The position numbers and the translations under genes were made by a program. The notes below the pieces were generated by a model. That model was not told where the DNA came from. It saw only the letters and a list, made by a program, of their open reading frames with translations, and did not search any database. From Phoma sp. XZ068 (Eukaryota > Ascomycota > Dothideomycetes > Pleosporales > Didymellaceae), in contig RBKR01000001.1 of assembly GCA_004835665.1 (NCBI GenBank), forward strand, positions 186,001 through 250,000: a DNA stretch of 64,000 bases. Direction: 5' to 3'. Positions 10,933 to 21,682 of the stretch are shown piece after piece; position 1 is the first letter of the stretch, and each line of letters opens with the position of its first letter.

Positions 10933-13900
10933 GGTGTCTGACGGAAATAGTGCCGAGGTCCAAGTGTCAATGCAGTGAAGGTGAGATCTTCGGTGAAGGA
11001 CCCTGGTCGCAAGGAACTTAGTTGTCGTACGCTGCTGTTCATTTCTGGGAGGGTGGGAGGAGGTGTGAGGGTTGAGCTGGCACGAGACGTTATTTGTTAA
11101 ACTTGAGTAGGTAAGACAGCGCCCCCAGGCGTTAGCGGGGCCAGATTCATCGGTCTTTTAGTCGTTGTACAGTTGCCCATCTGCCCTTCGGGACGATTCT
11201 GGTTGTGGCAAGCGGCATGAAACGAATACATGGCAGTTCGCTTGTACCTGCTAGTAACCAATCATCGGGATTGTGGCTCTAGGCTCGCAGGCATGGCGCG
11301 CGGCGTGCAAAGCGCCTTTACCCCGTACAGTGGCTGTTGGCCCCGAAAACGGCCAGCCATGTGAGATTGGACCCAGCGCCGTACACGTCGTGAAAACGAT
11401 AAGACATTGCGCGTGTGTGTTGGTGCGAGCAGGCACGTTGTGGAGATAGCTCTTCGCCGTCTTCACCAATCAGATTTGCGCAGTGTCCTTTCGGCGGGGC
11501 TGTTCAATCACTAGGGGCAGGCAGCGACCTGGATTTTGAGCCGAATGTTCTCAGCCACCAGACGGGGGCTAAAGACGTGATAGGGATCCTTGTGGTCGAA
11601 ATTCACTGGGCGACGAAATTCCCACCAACGCGTGTTGCTGTTGGCCAATGCTAATTGCAAATGCCACGGCTTTTCATGCCCGCGCAGTCGCACAAATTCG
11701 GAAGCTGATCATGTTGGTGGGCGACCGAAGGATTGATGCTCAGGGCCCGCCTCTGACCACGCACACGATTGCATTGCGCCATCCCACGTTTTTCGCGTGC
11801 ATTGTGCTGTCGCGGACCGAAGCGGGGGCTCTTCAGCACTCATTGCCCCATCTCATGATAAGATCGACTGCATCACGAGACTTTCCTGAGTGTCGCAGCA
11901 GAACGATGCAATATACTCGAGGCTGAACTGTTGTTGGCTGTGCCACCCGGTTGTGGCCGATTGGAAGGAACTGGCAAGGAATTACGGCGTCGGCCGATGT
12001 TGCGGCACCACACGCTTACGCTCATGCTGCCTCAGTCACACACGAGTGTTCCGGTGGAACGTACCGCGGGGCTGTAGGAGCAGCCTGAAGAGGTGAAGCC
12101 TGAGCGATAGCGGCACGAACGGCCGGGTATCGCACGATGTAGCGTTGGGCTAGTGGTTGCTCTTGCCTCAGCAGGCGGCCAGTGCGCCGTCAGGCTCGAA
12201 ATACTTTGTTCGTAAAAGCAATGAACGAGTGTTCTCCACTACCAAGGCATAGGTAGAGACAGACGGACGTGAAGTTAAAGCCCAGCTCTTTCCCACAGTG
12301 ACGTGCACAGACCGACGCTAAAGTTGTACGCCCCCGAGGCAGGGTCCTGAGCCTCTCAATGTCCACACTCAACCATCACGTCGGGTCAAGCCATCTGTCG
12401 GTCTGGACGAACCTGGCTGAGACTTCAAGGATCTTGTCCCAGAGTGACATGTGAAGGTAGCAGTCTCTCCAAGGCATCCTTATGTCTTACGTTAACAAAC
12501 GCCACAAGTAATGCCACTCGAATAGACAAGGTAGCGGCTTTTGCTAACAGAGTGGCTATACTGACCAGGTGGACTCTACTGAGGGGTCAACTATGCAGTC
12601 GATCTCAGGAACGATAGCATCCCTCTTCTCCACCTGGCTCACGACGCGTTTCCAGCTACCTGGATCTGAAGCTTACCACAGTGACCAGTTCCCTAAAACA
12701 AATTTCCGTTAAGCTAGTGGCAGTGTCTCTGAACGTCGACTCCTGCACTTTGGCACTTATCCCTGTACGCGTTCCGGCAATAGGCATCCGGCCCGATACC
12801 CTCTCCCACTAAGCTCACAATAATTATCAAAACGTGGTCTTCATGATCCCGGCTCACAATGTTCTACGCCTTGTTTCCACTTAAAATCACCCCTGGCCCA
12901 ACGTACAGTACGCCATGCCTTATATGCGAAAGTCACGGTACTGCTTGTCGAGAGTCTCCGCATTCAAGCCCAACGGTCGGCGATTAGTAGTGTTTAAGGC
13001 CGTGCTTATCCAATCTCGTCCTTACTCGCTGAAACGTCACCGTCCAAGGTCTCGATATCAAGCAGATTTAGATGTGCGAAAGGGTATTTACCTTCCGGCT
13101 TTAGGCCGAAAGGACCCCAGCTCGAGCGAAATGGTTTGTGCAATGTAGGCAGCGCGCGGTACAAGAGCACTGTCCGCCAAAATACAGGGAGATTCTTAAC
13201 GGAAACGCTGGCATCCTCCCATTAACCAATTGAACTCATCAGGTTCTGTCTTCACAGAATTTCTGTCTTCTTCTATACCCTATTCTACCCTTTTCTTTGG
13301 CCGTGAATCATTTGATTTGATTTATTTGTGCGCTTTGCCATGACATGTTTCATATCTCCTGCTGTTCTTCTGCCCATAACGGTTGACAGTGCCAAAAGAA
13401 ATCGACCCCAGCACATGCTCTCGTCCACACAAATTTTCTACTAGAAGGCTGGCTGACTGAATCAGAAACAAACGAACTTTTCCTGCGACTCTCACTTACT
13501 TTGTAATTTGCACTTATTGCTATACCGCACAGCAAGTATTGCTAGGGAAATCTACATTCTTTTCCAAGGGACTAAATTGAATAGAAGGTAGCCTCCTTCC
13601 ATACCTTCTCGCCATGGATAGTTCAATCTTACACCAATTCGATATCTTCGCTGATGATAATACCTGGCTTTCACTACCACCATCTATTATATCTGCTTGT
13701 GCGCAAAATTTCGAACGATGCCTCTCATGACACTCACTTGCCAGCATGAGACATGACGTTTTAGCAATGCTCGAGAGACAACATCGCATACGATCCTTTA
13801 GTTTCCTCTCGGCATTGTGCTGTCCGATCACTCGCACCCTTCGACTCTTAGGACCATCATTGTAAACGATCAAGCGACGATTGCCTACATGGCACTCACT

Positions 13901-15343
13901 ACAGAGATATTATGCTTCATCCACTCAATTCTTCAGCCTCATGATCAAGCTCGTTACTGGAGACCAATCTTACACGTTGACGACAAAACACTTGTCATCT
14001 ACCGAGTAAGATTTCTAGACCAACAATCAGATATCGTTTATACCAAAATCAAAACATAGACGGCAAAATGTATAACCAAAACACCGTCGCTTGTATCTAC
14101 TCATCATACTCTTTGTCTTCAAGAAGTTTCAACCATGGAGAGCATCAAAATCTTGACGTAAGTTGGCGCTACATACCTTTGGGTCGACAAACACATATAT
14201 GTACGCTTCTTCTCAATCTCAAGACCTGACAAAGCAGTACAGTGTAATGATCAGAAGTGCATATAGAACAAGACTCATAATTTGGACAGATAGGTGCTAT
14301 CTACGCAACTACGTAACTGACGTTTTTGCTGGCTGACAATAATCATTCGACAATCTTGCAGTAGTCGACACTTCAACACCGAGCGGTGACCGATTTGTGA
14401 TGCAGCTATAGCTATATACGTTTGCCTACACGCGCTGAATGAGATGGGAGTGTCTGACTGGGGTTTTGAAACTGGATGGGAAACATCTCTCCAAGAAAGT
14501 AAGATTTCAGTGAAAGACGAGAGTCATTCTCTTTGTAATAACGGGAATGTAAACGGACAGTTAGACTCTCGTAATACTACGGTGACTACCTAGGTATCAA
14601 CATAGGTATATGGCATACTGGCTCTAGATTCAGAAATGAAAGCTTCGAAATAGAAGACAATCTCGTGGAGTCCTCAATACTTTGACGCCTATCTAGTCAA
14701 ACGACAGGACCGATGCAGACTTAAAAGGTCTCGTTCTCAACCGAGCTAGGCCTCTGCTCGAACGAGTTGGATTCATAAAAACGTCCGTATCCAAGCGTGC
14801 TGCTCTGCTCAGCCAGATACATCCTCTTTCGTGATTCAGCGCTATGTCCACCATATCTGCCTTGCATGAGCGAGCCACATTCTCTCGGGCTAAGTATCCG
14901 AGGTCTGCAGGGCCACAATCTCGAATCCAAAACCAACAATAATCTTCGACGTACTAATCCGAGAATATTCCAACCGTTATCAGCGTCGCACTACCACAAA
15001 GCCATCCATCCAGCACACCAGTCCAACTCCAATCTCCCAGCACCACTCAATCCGTACTTGTAATCTACTCTCCTCATCGGTCCGAACCCACGATTTAAAA
15101 TCCCATCCCGTCCGTCGCGCCACCACCGCCTCAACCCAGCCCGCCGTCGCACGCTACATCAATCTTACCGGGCCATCACAAGCTTACCGCAAGCTTATCC
15201 GCCACCCACCCAATCACAGCCCGTCAACGCGCCACCGGCACACGCGGCGGCAACGCTTACCACGCGTGCGCACGGGTCTCCGCAATCTTGTCTTTATCGC
15301 AAACACCATGCCGGTTTGTTGTTTGCGGGCTGGACGGGGCGAT

Positions 15344-15412
15344 TGGGCGGGTGGGGTGGGTGATTGGGTGAGGGGAGGGAGGAGGGAAGGGGCTAGGGAG
15401 GGAGAGGCAAGG
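15344..15412 (+). other. G-run tract with G-quadruplex potential
   Basis: At least eight runs of three or more G separated by 1-7 nt, for example GGGCGGGTGGGGTGGG followed by further GGG runs. This fits the usual G3N1-7 quadruplex pattern many times over. It lies about 235-305 bp upstream of the GH72 start codon on the coding strand. Folding and any regulatory effect are inferred. Confidence 0.55.
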
Positions 15413-15479
15413 TGGGCGTGAATCTGAGTTTCCGGTTTGGAGGGTAGGTGAAGGGAAGGGAGGAACGGGTTGGTTTGGG

Positions 15480-15647
15480 TTTTTTTTATCTGGTCTTGTC
15501 TTGTCGTCACTTTTTTAAAGTCTATTTTTTCGACTTCAATTCGATTCGGTCTTCTTTTTTCACTCGGTTGGTTTCGCTGGCTGGTATTGGGTTTGTCGCT
15601 TCGTTACACAGCGGTTCGTCCTGTCGTTCATTCCTGCGATCGTCATC
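15480..15647 (+). promoter_or_regulatory. Pyrimidine-rich leader of the GH72 gene
   Basis: T- and CT-rich sequence with several runs of six to eight T leads directly to the ATG. CT-rich stretches near the start are common in strongly expressed filamentous fungal genes. It is probably core promoter plus 5' UTR; the transcription start is not visible. Confidence 0.4.
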
Positions 15648-16979
15648 ATGCTGCGATCGCTTGCGGCGTGCGCTCTTGTCGGCGCTGCGGCGGTTAATGC
15701 GATTGCTACTATTTCGGTCAAGGGCTCCAAGTTCTTCACGTCGGATGGGAATCAGTTCTACGTCAAGGGTAGGCACTCAATACCCGTATGTATCATAGTA
15801 GCGACTGACAACCCAGGCATCGCATACCAGCTCGTCCCCGATGACCCGCTCATCGATGCAACGCAATGCGGCCTCGATGCCGCCCTCATGAAGACAATCG
15901 GCACAAACAGCATCCGCGTGTACCACGTCGACCCCGCGCAGAACCACACGAAATGCATGAATGCCTTCGCCGACGCGGGCATCTACATCTGGCTGGACCT
16001 CGACACATTCACCACGCAGATCGAGCAGACGCTGCCAAAATGGAACGCCACGCAGCGCGACGCCTTCGCCGCCGTCATGGACGAATTCCAACAATACGAT
16101 AATCTAGCCGGCTTCTTCGTCGGCAACGAAGTCCTCACCACGCCCAACGGCTCCGTCGCAGCGCCGTACGTCAAAGCCGCCGCGCGCGACCTCAAAGCCC
16201 ACCGCGCCGCGAAAAAATATCGCAACATCCCCGTCGGCTACTCAGCAGCAGACATCGCCTCGCTGCGCCCCATGCTACAGAACTACCTCGCGTGCGGCCC
16301 CAACGCCTCCGAATCCCTCGACTTCTTCGCCCTAAACGCATACTCCTGGTGTGGAAACAGCGACTACAAAACCTCAGGGTACAACATGCTCGAAGCGAAC
16401 GCCAGCGCCTACAACATCCCCATCTTCCTCTCCGAAACGGGATGTCAGACTGTTCGACCGCGCACGTTTCAGGATCAGACGGCCATCTTTGGCGAAATGG
16501 CGGATACATGGTCCGGCAGCATTGTGTACGAGTGGATACAGGAAGCGAATGATTACGGACTCGTGTCGTATGGCGACAAGGTTGATCCAGCGGGGAAGAA
16601 TGCGCCGCCAGATGGATTTCCACGGTCTGGTACGCCGACGCCCGTGCAGCCGGATTTTGGGAATCTCGGGGGTGTCTGGAAGACGGCGGTTCCGAGCGGG
16701 GTGAAGGAGAGTGCGTATGTGGTGTCGAACAGTGCGCCGGCGTGTCCCGAGCGGACGGAGGGCGTGTGGGATGTTGATCCTAGTGCGCCGCTGCCGTCGC
16801 TGGGGCAGACGTATGAGGCGAAGGTCTCGGGGGCGAGTACCAGTGGGAGTGCGAGGGCGAGTGCGACGGGTGGGAGTGCGGGACAGCCGAGTGCGAGTGC
16901 TGGTGCGGCGGTGGGACGGGAGGTGGTGGGTGTGGGTGCTGGGGTGGTTGCCGTGATGGGGCTGTTTGCGTGGATGTAA
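15648..16979 (+). CDS. GPI-anchored 1,3-beta-glucanosyltransferase, GH72 (Gas1/Gel family)
   Basis: Two exons, 15648-15768 and 15817-16979, encode 427 aa. The 48-nt intron (GTAGGC...CCCAG) restores the family motif YVKGIAYQ exactly at the junction. Because it is a multiple of three with no stop, the unspliced frame is also open. The protein begins with a signal peptide (MLRSLAACALVGAAAVNA). The GH72 TIM barrel follows, with acid/base Glu145 in FVGNEV and nucleophile Glu247 in LSETGC. A Ser/Gly/Ala-rich linker and a hydrophobic C-terminus (VVGVGAGVVAVMGLFAWM) mark GPI anchoring. These enzymes cut internal beta-1,3-glucan and transfer the new end to another chain, elongating cell-wall glucan at the plasma membrane. 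No C-terminal CBM43/X8 module is present, placing it in the Gas family members without that domain. It is convergent with the EAF gene. Confidence 0.95.
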   Translation: MLRSLAACALVGAAAVNAIATISVKGSKFFTSDGNQFYVKGRHSIPVCIIVATDNPGIAYQLVPDDPLIDATQCGLDAALMKTIGTNSIRVYHVDPAQNHTKCMNAFADAGIYIWLDLDTFTTQIEQTLPKWNATQRDAFAAVMDEFQQYDNLAGFFVGNEVLTTPNGSVAAPYVKAAARDLKAHRAAKKYRNIPVGYSAADIASLRPMLQNYLACGPNASESLDFFALNAYSWCGNSDYKTSGYNMLEANASAYNIPIFLSETGCQTVRPRTFQDQTAIFGEMADTWSGSIVYEWIQEANDYGLVSYGDKVDPAGKNAPPDGFPRSGTPTPVQPDFGNLGGVWKTAVPSGVKESAYVVSNSAPACPERTEGVWDVDPSAPLPSLGQTYEAKVSGASTSGSARASATGGSAGQPSASAGAAVGREVVGVGAGVVAVMGLFAWM

Positions 16980-17096
16980 ATGGATGTACATATCCTTCCC
17001 TTACGAGCATATCATTGCATTGCATGATAGAGTAGAACATGATAGCAGCATAGCATAGAATGCATAGAATCCAATACCTCTAGACTGAAATAACCA

Positions 17097-18535
17097 TCAC
17101 TCCTCCTCACTCTCCTCACTACTATCACCCCCCGCCAACCCCTCCATCATCTCCCTAAACAAAGGATCATCCTCATCCACCTCGGCCGCCCCTCCACTCG
17201 GCACCGCAACACTCTTCCTGTCCCCCCTCCCACCACTACCAACAGGCGGACCGATATCCATAGTCTCCACATCCACATCCCCATCACCATCGCCATCATC
17301 GTACTCACCCTCCGCGTCATCGTCGCCGCCGCCGAGATCACCGAAATCTATTTCTTCAGCGGCTGCACCGCCACGAGGGGTATTTGCCACGCTTGTCGCC
17401 GCGCTGGCGAGGGAAATGGGGCCGTGTGAGGGACTTCGCAATGTTCGTGCGCGGGAATTGTGGGGGTGAGCGTCGAGGACTTCTATTTGCAGGCCGTCAT
17501 CTTCATCACCATCGTCGTGATCATTATGGTCGTGGGTGGATGAGGGCGAGGAGGCCGGGGAGGGTGAGCGTCGACGGTGCTTTGGTGATTGAGGAGAGGT
17601 GTCGGCTGAGGCGTCGATGTCCATTGGCATGTCGTCGTCGTCGTCGCTGGAGTCGTGGATGAATTCTGCGGATTTGATCCTGCTGCTTGCGGGCGCTGAT
17701 GGTTTGGATGTGGATGCTGGGGCGGGGCGGTCTGTGGCTCGGCGTTCGAGGTTGATGGATGGTGTGGGTTTCTTGGGGGCGCCTTTTGCGGTGGGTTTGC
17801 TGGCGAAGACGGACGTGGCCTTGCGTTTCTTTGCGGCGGGCTCGACGGCGCGGCGCGCGGGGAGGACGGGCGTGTTGGCGGTGCTGGTTGCTGAGCGGTG
17901 GTCCGGGCTGCTTGCGTATCCTTTATCCTCGGCATCCTTCTTGCTCTTGACGGCGTTCAGGAAGTGCCGGAAGTCGTATGGGTTTGCGGCGTCTGGTTCT
18001 GTGCCTTCGTTGGCGGCGTCGCCTTGTTCCTCGAAGAGGTCGACTTCCCCCTCCTCTTTGTCGTGCACGCTGTCCTTGTGCGCCTTCTTGGGGTAGATCT
18101 TGCCGTAGTCTGACGACACATCGGTGCCGTTCTTGGTGGAGAGGTTGAACGTGTAGGTGCTGTCCAGCCGGTCGAGGGTGGCTGTTTGTGTTGTTTGGTC
18201 GAAGAGGAGGACGTAAGACTTGGCGGGTGCTGTGCGGGAGCCGTTGAAAACGAACATGTCGCGGTCGCCGGCGTTGTTGTCGCGCAGGGACAGGTTGTAG
18301 TTGTTGCCGTTCGCGGGCTGAAGGGTTGTGGTGCGTTTGCCGGCTGAGAGGTTCGGCTTGTGGTTGTCTGCGAGTGTGAGTGAGTGGTCATGATAGGGAA
18401 TTGCTGAGCTTGCATACATTTGACTCCGCTGAAGCCTGCCGGCCGCTCGTCTCTGCGGAGCTGCTCGCTGACATCCACACTGTACGTCGCCTTGCGGTGC
18501 GGTTCAACCCGCCCGTCCACCATTGGGGACGCCAT
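17097..18535 (-). CDS. eaf1: EAF-type RNA polymerase II elongation factor (ELL-associated factor)
   Basis: Two exons, complement(18535-18418, 17097-18367 read leftward), with a 50-nt intron (GTATGC...CGCAG), encode 462 aa. Splicing joins GFSGVKY to NHKPNLSAGKRT, giving an uninterrupted EAF N-terminal domain (about residues 15-115) that ends with SYVLLFD and YTFNLSTKNG. The remainder is acidic, Ser- and Asp-rich and disordered, containing SDDDDD and GGDSSEESEEE at the C-terminus and a basic AAKKRK nuclear-localisation candidate near 215. EAF proteins bind ELL and stimulate transcription elongation by polymerase II in the nucleus. A second ATG lies four codons downstream. The symbol follows the fission-yeast name and should not be confused with the NuA4 subunit Eaf1 of budding yeast. 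Confidence 0.85.
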
Positions 18536-19445
18536 GCCGCTATCGCTCCGGTGATTCCGTTATCCGTTGGCTCTGTGTTGACTAGGGGCGATAGGCGAGA
18601 GAGCTGTGTGTGATTATCGTAGGAGAGAAGGCGCAGAGTCAAGTGGAAAGGAGGAATGCAGGTCCGAGGCCCCCGATGTTCGCTGTGAAGCGTGGGTGGT
18701 CGCGGTCTGGTCCTCCCACTCCCGCAATGTGGGGCCGCAGTCTAACATTAGCCTGGCATCGCTTACAGTACTGTCAACGCTTTGCATTGCGGTGGATCCA
18801 CAATATATCTGTATGAAGGGGTTTGATCATGTTTTGGAAGAGGAAGTATTTCCACTTGGTATAGTATGTCGCAGGAATAACGAAGTGGAAGTCAGGACTT
18901 GGAGTCGCTCTTGGTGAGAACGACTTTAACATGGTCTTGGTAAGAACAACTTTAGTAGACTGCCACTAGCTTCACTAGCTTCAACATGTTGGTACTAAGT
19001 TCAGTATAACAACCTCAACATAACAGCACAACTGAACATGACAGTAGAGGATCAGCAACTCAACATGGCTGGAACAGTCATCAACATACACCGCTTGGAC
19101 ACTACAATTCACAGATTCAAATCTGGACATTCACATTGGAAGTGGTCATGAATTCAGGAATGGGCGTCAGCTCAAGAACAACCCGACCGCCAGCACAGGG
19201 CTTTCCCCCGCCCTGCTCCTACATACATTGTCTATACATAGTCGCAGCGCGGATATCTTTCCCTCATCAGCGCATAGCATTGGTCATGTTCCTGCCTCCA
19301 CAACACAGACACCAGGGTGTGAACGTAAAGGGTCTCATTTTGCTTTTCCTTTTCCTTGCTTCCTTCCTTGCCTATCCATCCGTACGCCGACATGCCGAGA
19401 TGCAGTTGTCAATGACAGGGTATGAGGGTGTGAACAAGAAGACGT
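18536..19445. other. Intergenic region; promoter of the EAF gene and 3' flank of RPS0
   Basis: No gene is seen. Between 18899 and 18955 a short imperfect direct repeat (GAGAACGACTTTAACATGG, then AAGAACAACTTTAG) occurs. A stretch rich in CAACAT-like words follows to about 19110. The right end should hold the 3' UTR of RPS0. Confidence 0.35.
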
Positions 19446-20440
19446 CTACCACTGGGTGGTGGTAGCGGGAGCAGCCTCGGCGCCCCAGCCCTCAGTGGGG
19501 GCAGCAGCCGGCTCGCCGGAGGCGGCAGCCCAGTCGGAGGCGTCAGCGTCCCAGGAGGCGCCGGGGGCAGCAGCCTGAGAGGTGAAGGCACCGGCGGAGG
19601 CGCCGGAGACCTCCCACTCGGAGGTGAAGCCAGCCTCGACGGCGGCGGGGCCAACCTCGTCGGCGCCGGGGACCTTGGCCTCCTCGACGGCGGCGTCCTT
19701 GTTCTCCTCGGCCTCGGGGTCGCGGTAGAAGTACAAGTCGGTCATGACGTCCCACTCGGCCTCGCGGGAAGCGAGGGTGCCGCGCAGGCGGAGGACCTCA
19801 CGGGCGAGCATCCACCAGACGAGACCGATGGCGTGGCGACCCTTGTTGTTGGTGGGGATGGCAACATCGACGTACTCGGTGGGAGAGTCACCGTCGCAGA
19901 GGGCCTGGATTGTTAGCAGAGCGCGGAGTTGTGTGAAGGTATATACATACAATGACGGGGATGTTGACGTAGGAAGCCTCCTTGATGGCCTGGGCGTCGG
20001 TGCGAGGGTCGGTGACGATGATCAGGCGGGGCTCCTTGAACGAGCGGGTGATGTAGTTGGTGAAGTTACCGGGGGTGAAGCGACCGGCAATGGCGACGGC
20101 GCCGGTGTGGGCGGCGAACTTGAGGACGGCACGCTGACCGTAGGGACGGGCAGAGATAACGCAGACTAAACTGTTAGTCTTTGGTTTGAAGCTGTAATTT
20201 GGCGCTCTACGCACTGTCGGCCGGGTTGTCAATGGCGGCGATGATGCGCGCAGCCAGGACAATCTTCTCCCAGGTCTTGCCAACGTTCAGGACGTTGACA
20301 CCGTCGGCCCTGGTCTTCCACAGGTACGGCTCCATGTGCACCTGGAGGTTCTTTGCGCCGAGGTGGCACTGGGCAGCGAGGAGCATCTCAATGTCCTGCT
20401 GGGTGGGGTTGAAGATGGCGGGGAGGTTGGAGGGGGCCAT
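19446..20440 (-). CDS. rps0: 40S ribosomal protein uS2 (RPS0/RPSA)
   Basis: Three exons, complement(20440-20215, 20165-19951, 19904-19446), encode 299 aa. The introns are 49 nt (GTGCGT, CTAAC branch, TAG) and 46 nt (GTATGT, CTAAC branch, CAG). Junctions restore [20 protein letters not shown] and [14 protein letters not shown], both hallmark uS2 segments. The C-terminus is the acidic, Trp-containing tail typical of eukaryotic uS2 ([27 protein letters not shown]). The protein joins the late pre-40S particle and is needed for 20S pre-rRNA processing. The gene is divergent from mitochondrial uS15m, with 240 bp between the start codons. Confidence 0.97.
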
Positions 20441-20680
20441 GGTGACGGATTGGGCACGGAGGGCAGCTGCTTGTCGGTGGTGGAGAGTTGTGCTGTCGCG
20501 ATGTCAAATGTTGGAGGGGAGAATTATCGACCTGGTGGGTGGCGCTAGCCGCATCGGGGAAGCGTGGCCGGCGCGGAAGAACCACCGCCGAACTTTTCCG
20601 CGAAACATCAGACCAGCCCGGGGCTGCAGCAAGAGGCAGCGGAGTCGATCAGGCAGAGGAATTGACCGCCGACCGTCGCC
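20441..20680. promoter_or_regulatory. Shared divergent promoter of RPS0 and mitochondrial uS15m
   Basis: Only 240 bp separates two start codons pointing away from each other, so both core promoters and 5' UTRs must lie here. The sequence is G/C-rich with no TATA box that I can see. Co-regulation of the cytosolic and mitochondrial ribosomal proteins is an inference. Confidence 0.5.
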
Positions 20681-21682
20681 ATGCCGCCCCGGATACCCGT
20701 CCCATCGTGCCTGCGGGCCCCGAGCGCGCCGTCGACCTTCACCCTCCCCCTGCGCCCCTTCACCACCACAGGCCCGCTGCAGAAGAAGCTCACCTCGCTC
20801 GAGCGCAAGCAGCGCTTCGAGCACGACCCCTACGTCGCCGCCCAGAAGGCCCGCAAGAAGGCGGCCAACCTGACGCGCCGCGCAGAGCTGCAGCAGGCCC
20901 GCGTCGACAGCCTGGGCAACCCCGTCCGCGGCGTGTCGACGCCCTTTGTGCAGTCCTTCGACACCGGCCGCCCGTCGCCCGCCGCCGAGCGCAGCGTCCC
21001 CGCCGACGCCCAGCTCAACTACCGCTTCGACCCCGCCAACATCGAGTCGCAGCTGCAGAAGAGCCAGCGCCTGGCCGTGCCCCTCAGCGAGCTGGCCGGC
21101 CCAGCACCCGCCGCCGACACGCACCCGTGGAGCAGCTCCATGCGCCACAACGCCGTCGCCCACATCACCAAGACGGCCGACGAGATGGAGGCCCAGAACG
21201 CACAGGACCACGCCCGCGCCGCCGAGGCCATTGCCCGCATCACCGCCCTCGAGAACGGCTCCAGCAAGGACCGCATGCGCGTCAACATCACCCGCTGCAT
21301 CGAGACCTTCGGCCGCCACAACACCGACAAGGTCCTGCCGCCGCGCGCCCCCCACCTCGACAAGATCAACTCCAACGCTGCCCCCGCCGTCCGCCCGGAC
21401 ACCAACGTCGCCGCCACAGGGAAGCGCATTGGCCCCGACACGGGCTCGTCCGAAGTCCAAATCGCCATCCTCACCGCCAAGATCAAGACCCTCGCCGACT
21501 TCCTCTCCACCCGCGGCAAGGGCGACAAGCACAACAAGCGCAACCTGCGCCTGCTGGTCCACAGGCGGCAAAAGCTGCTGCAGTACCTGCGGAGACGCGA
21601 GCGCGGCGGGCCGAGGTGGCAGCACTGCATCGAGACGCTGGGTCTGACCGAGGGAACCTGGAAGGGCGAGATTTCGCTGTAG
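20681..21682 (+). CDS. Mitochondrial small-subunit ribosomal protein uS15m
   Basis: A single-exon 333-aa protein. Residues about 248-320 carry the S15 signature: DTGSSEVQIAILTAKIKTL, then KHNKRNLRLLVHRRQKLLQYLRR. This region binds the central domain of the small-subunit rRNA. The long N-terminal part starts with an Arg/Ser/Pro-rich, Asp- and Glu-free stretch (RIPVPSCLRAPSAPSTFTL) ending in RPFTTTGPLQKK, a plausible mitochondrial presequence, and continues as a charged extension absent from bacterial S15 (about 89 aa). Yeast uS15m (Mrps28) is also extended. Base composition is very high in G+C, which creates long open shadows in other frames. The ATG at 20681 follows CGTCGCC. Confidence 0.93.
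   Translation: MPPRIPVPSCLRAPSAPSTFTLPLRPFTTTGPLQKKLTSLERKQRFEHDPYVAAQKARKKAANLTRRAELQQARVDSLGNPVRGVSTPFVQSFDTGRPSPAAERSVPADAQLNYRFDPANIESQLQKSQRLAVPLSELAGPAPAADTHPWSSSMRHNAVAHITKTADEMEAQNAQDHARAAEAIARITALENGSSKDRMRVNITRCIETFGRHNTDKVLPPRAPHLDKINSNAAPAVRPDTNVAATGKRIGPDTGSSEVQIAILTAKIKTLADFLSTRGKGDKHNKRNLRLLVHRRQKLLQYLRRRERGGPRWQHCIETLGLTEGTWKGEISL

Larger units (their letters stand above)
10933..15647. other. 4.7-kb gene-poor interval
   Basis: The longest stretch without a supportable gene. Open frames rarely exceed 100 codons, overlap on both strands and lack recognisable motifs. Base composition shifts from mixed (11-12.9 kb) to more A/T-rich (13.2-14.7 kb), then to G/C-rich near 15.0-15.45 kb. 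No tRNA, 5S rRNA or transposon ends were recognised. It contains the promoters of the kinase-like gene (right of 10932) and of the GH72 gene (left of 15648). An unannotated non-coding RNA cannot be excluded. Confidence 0.4.
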
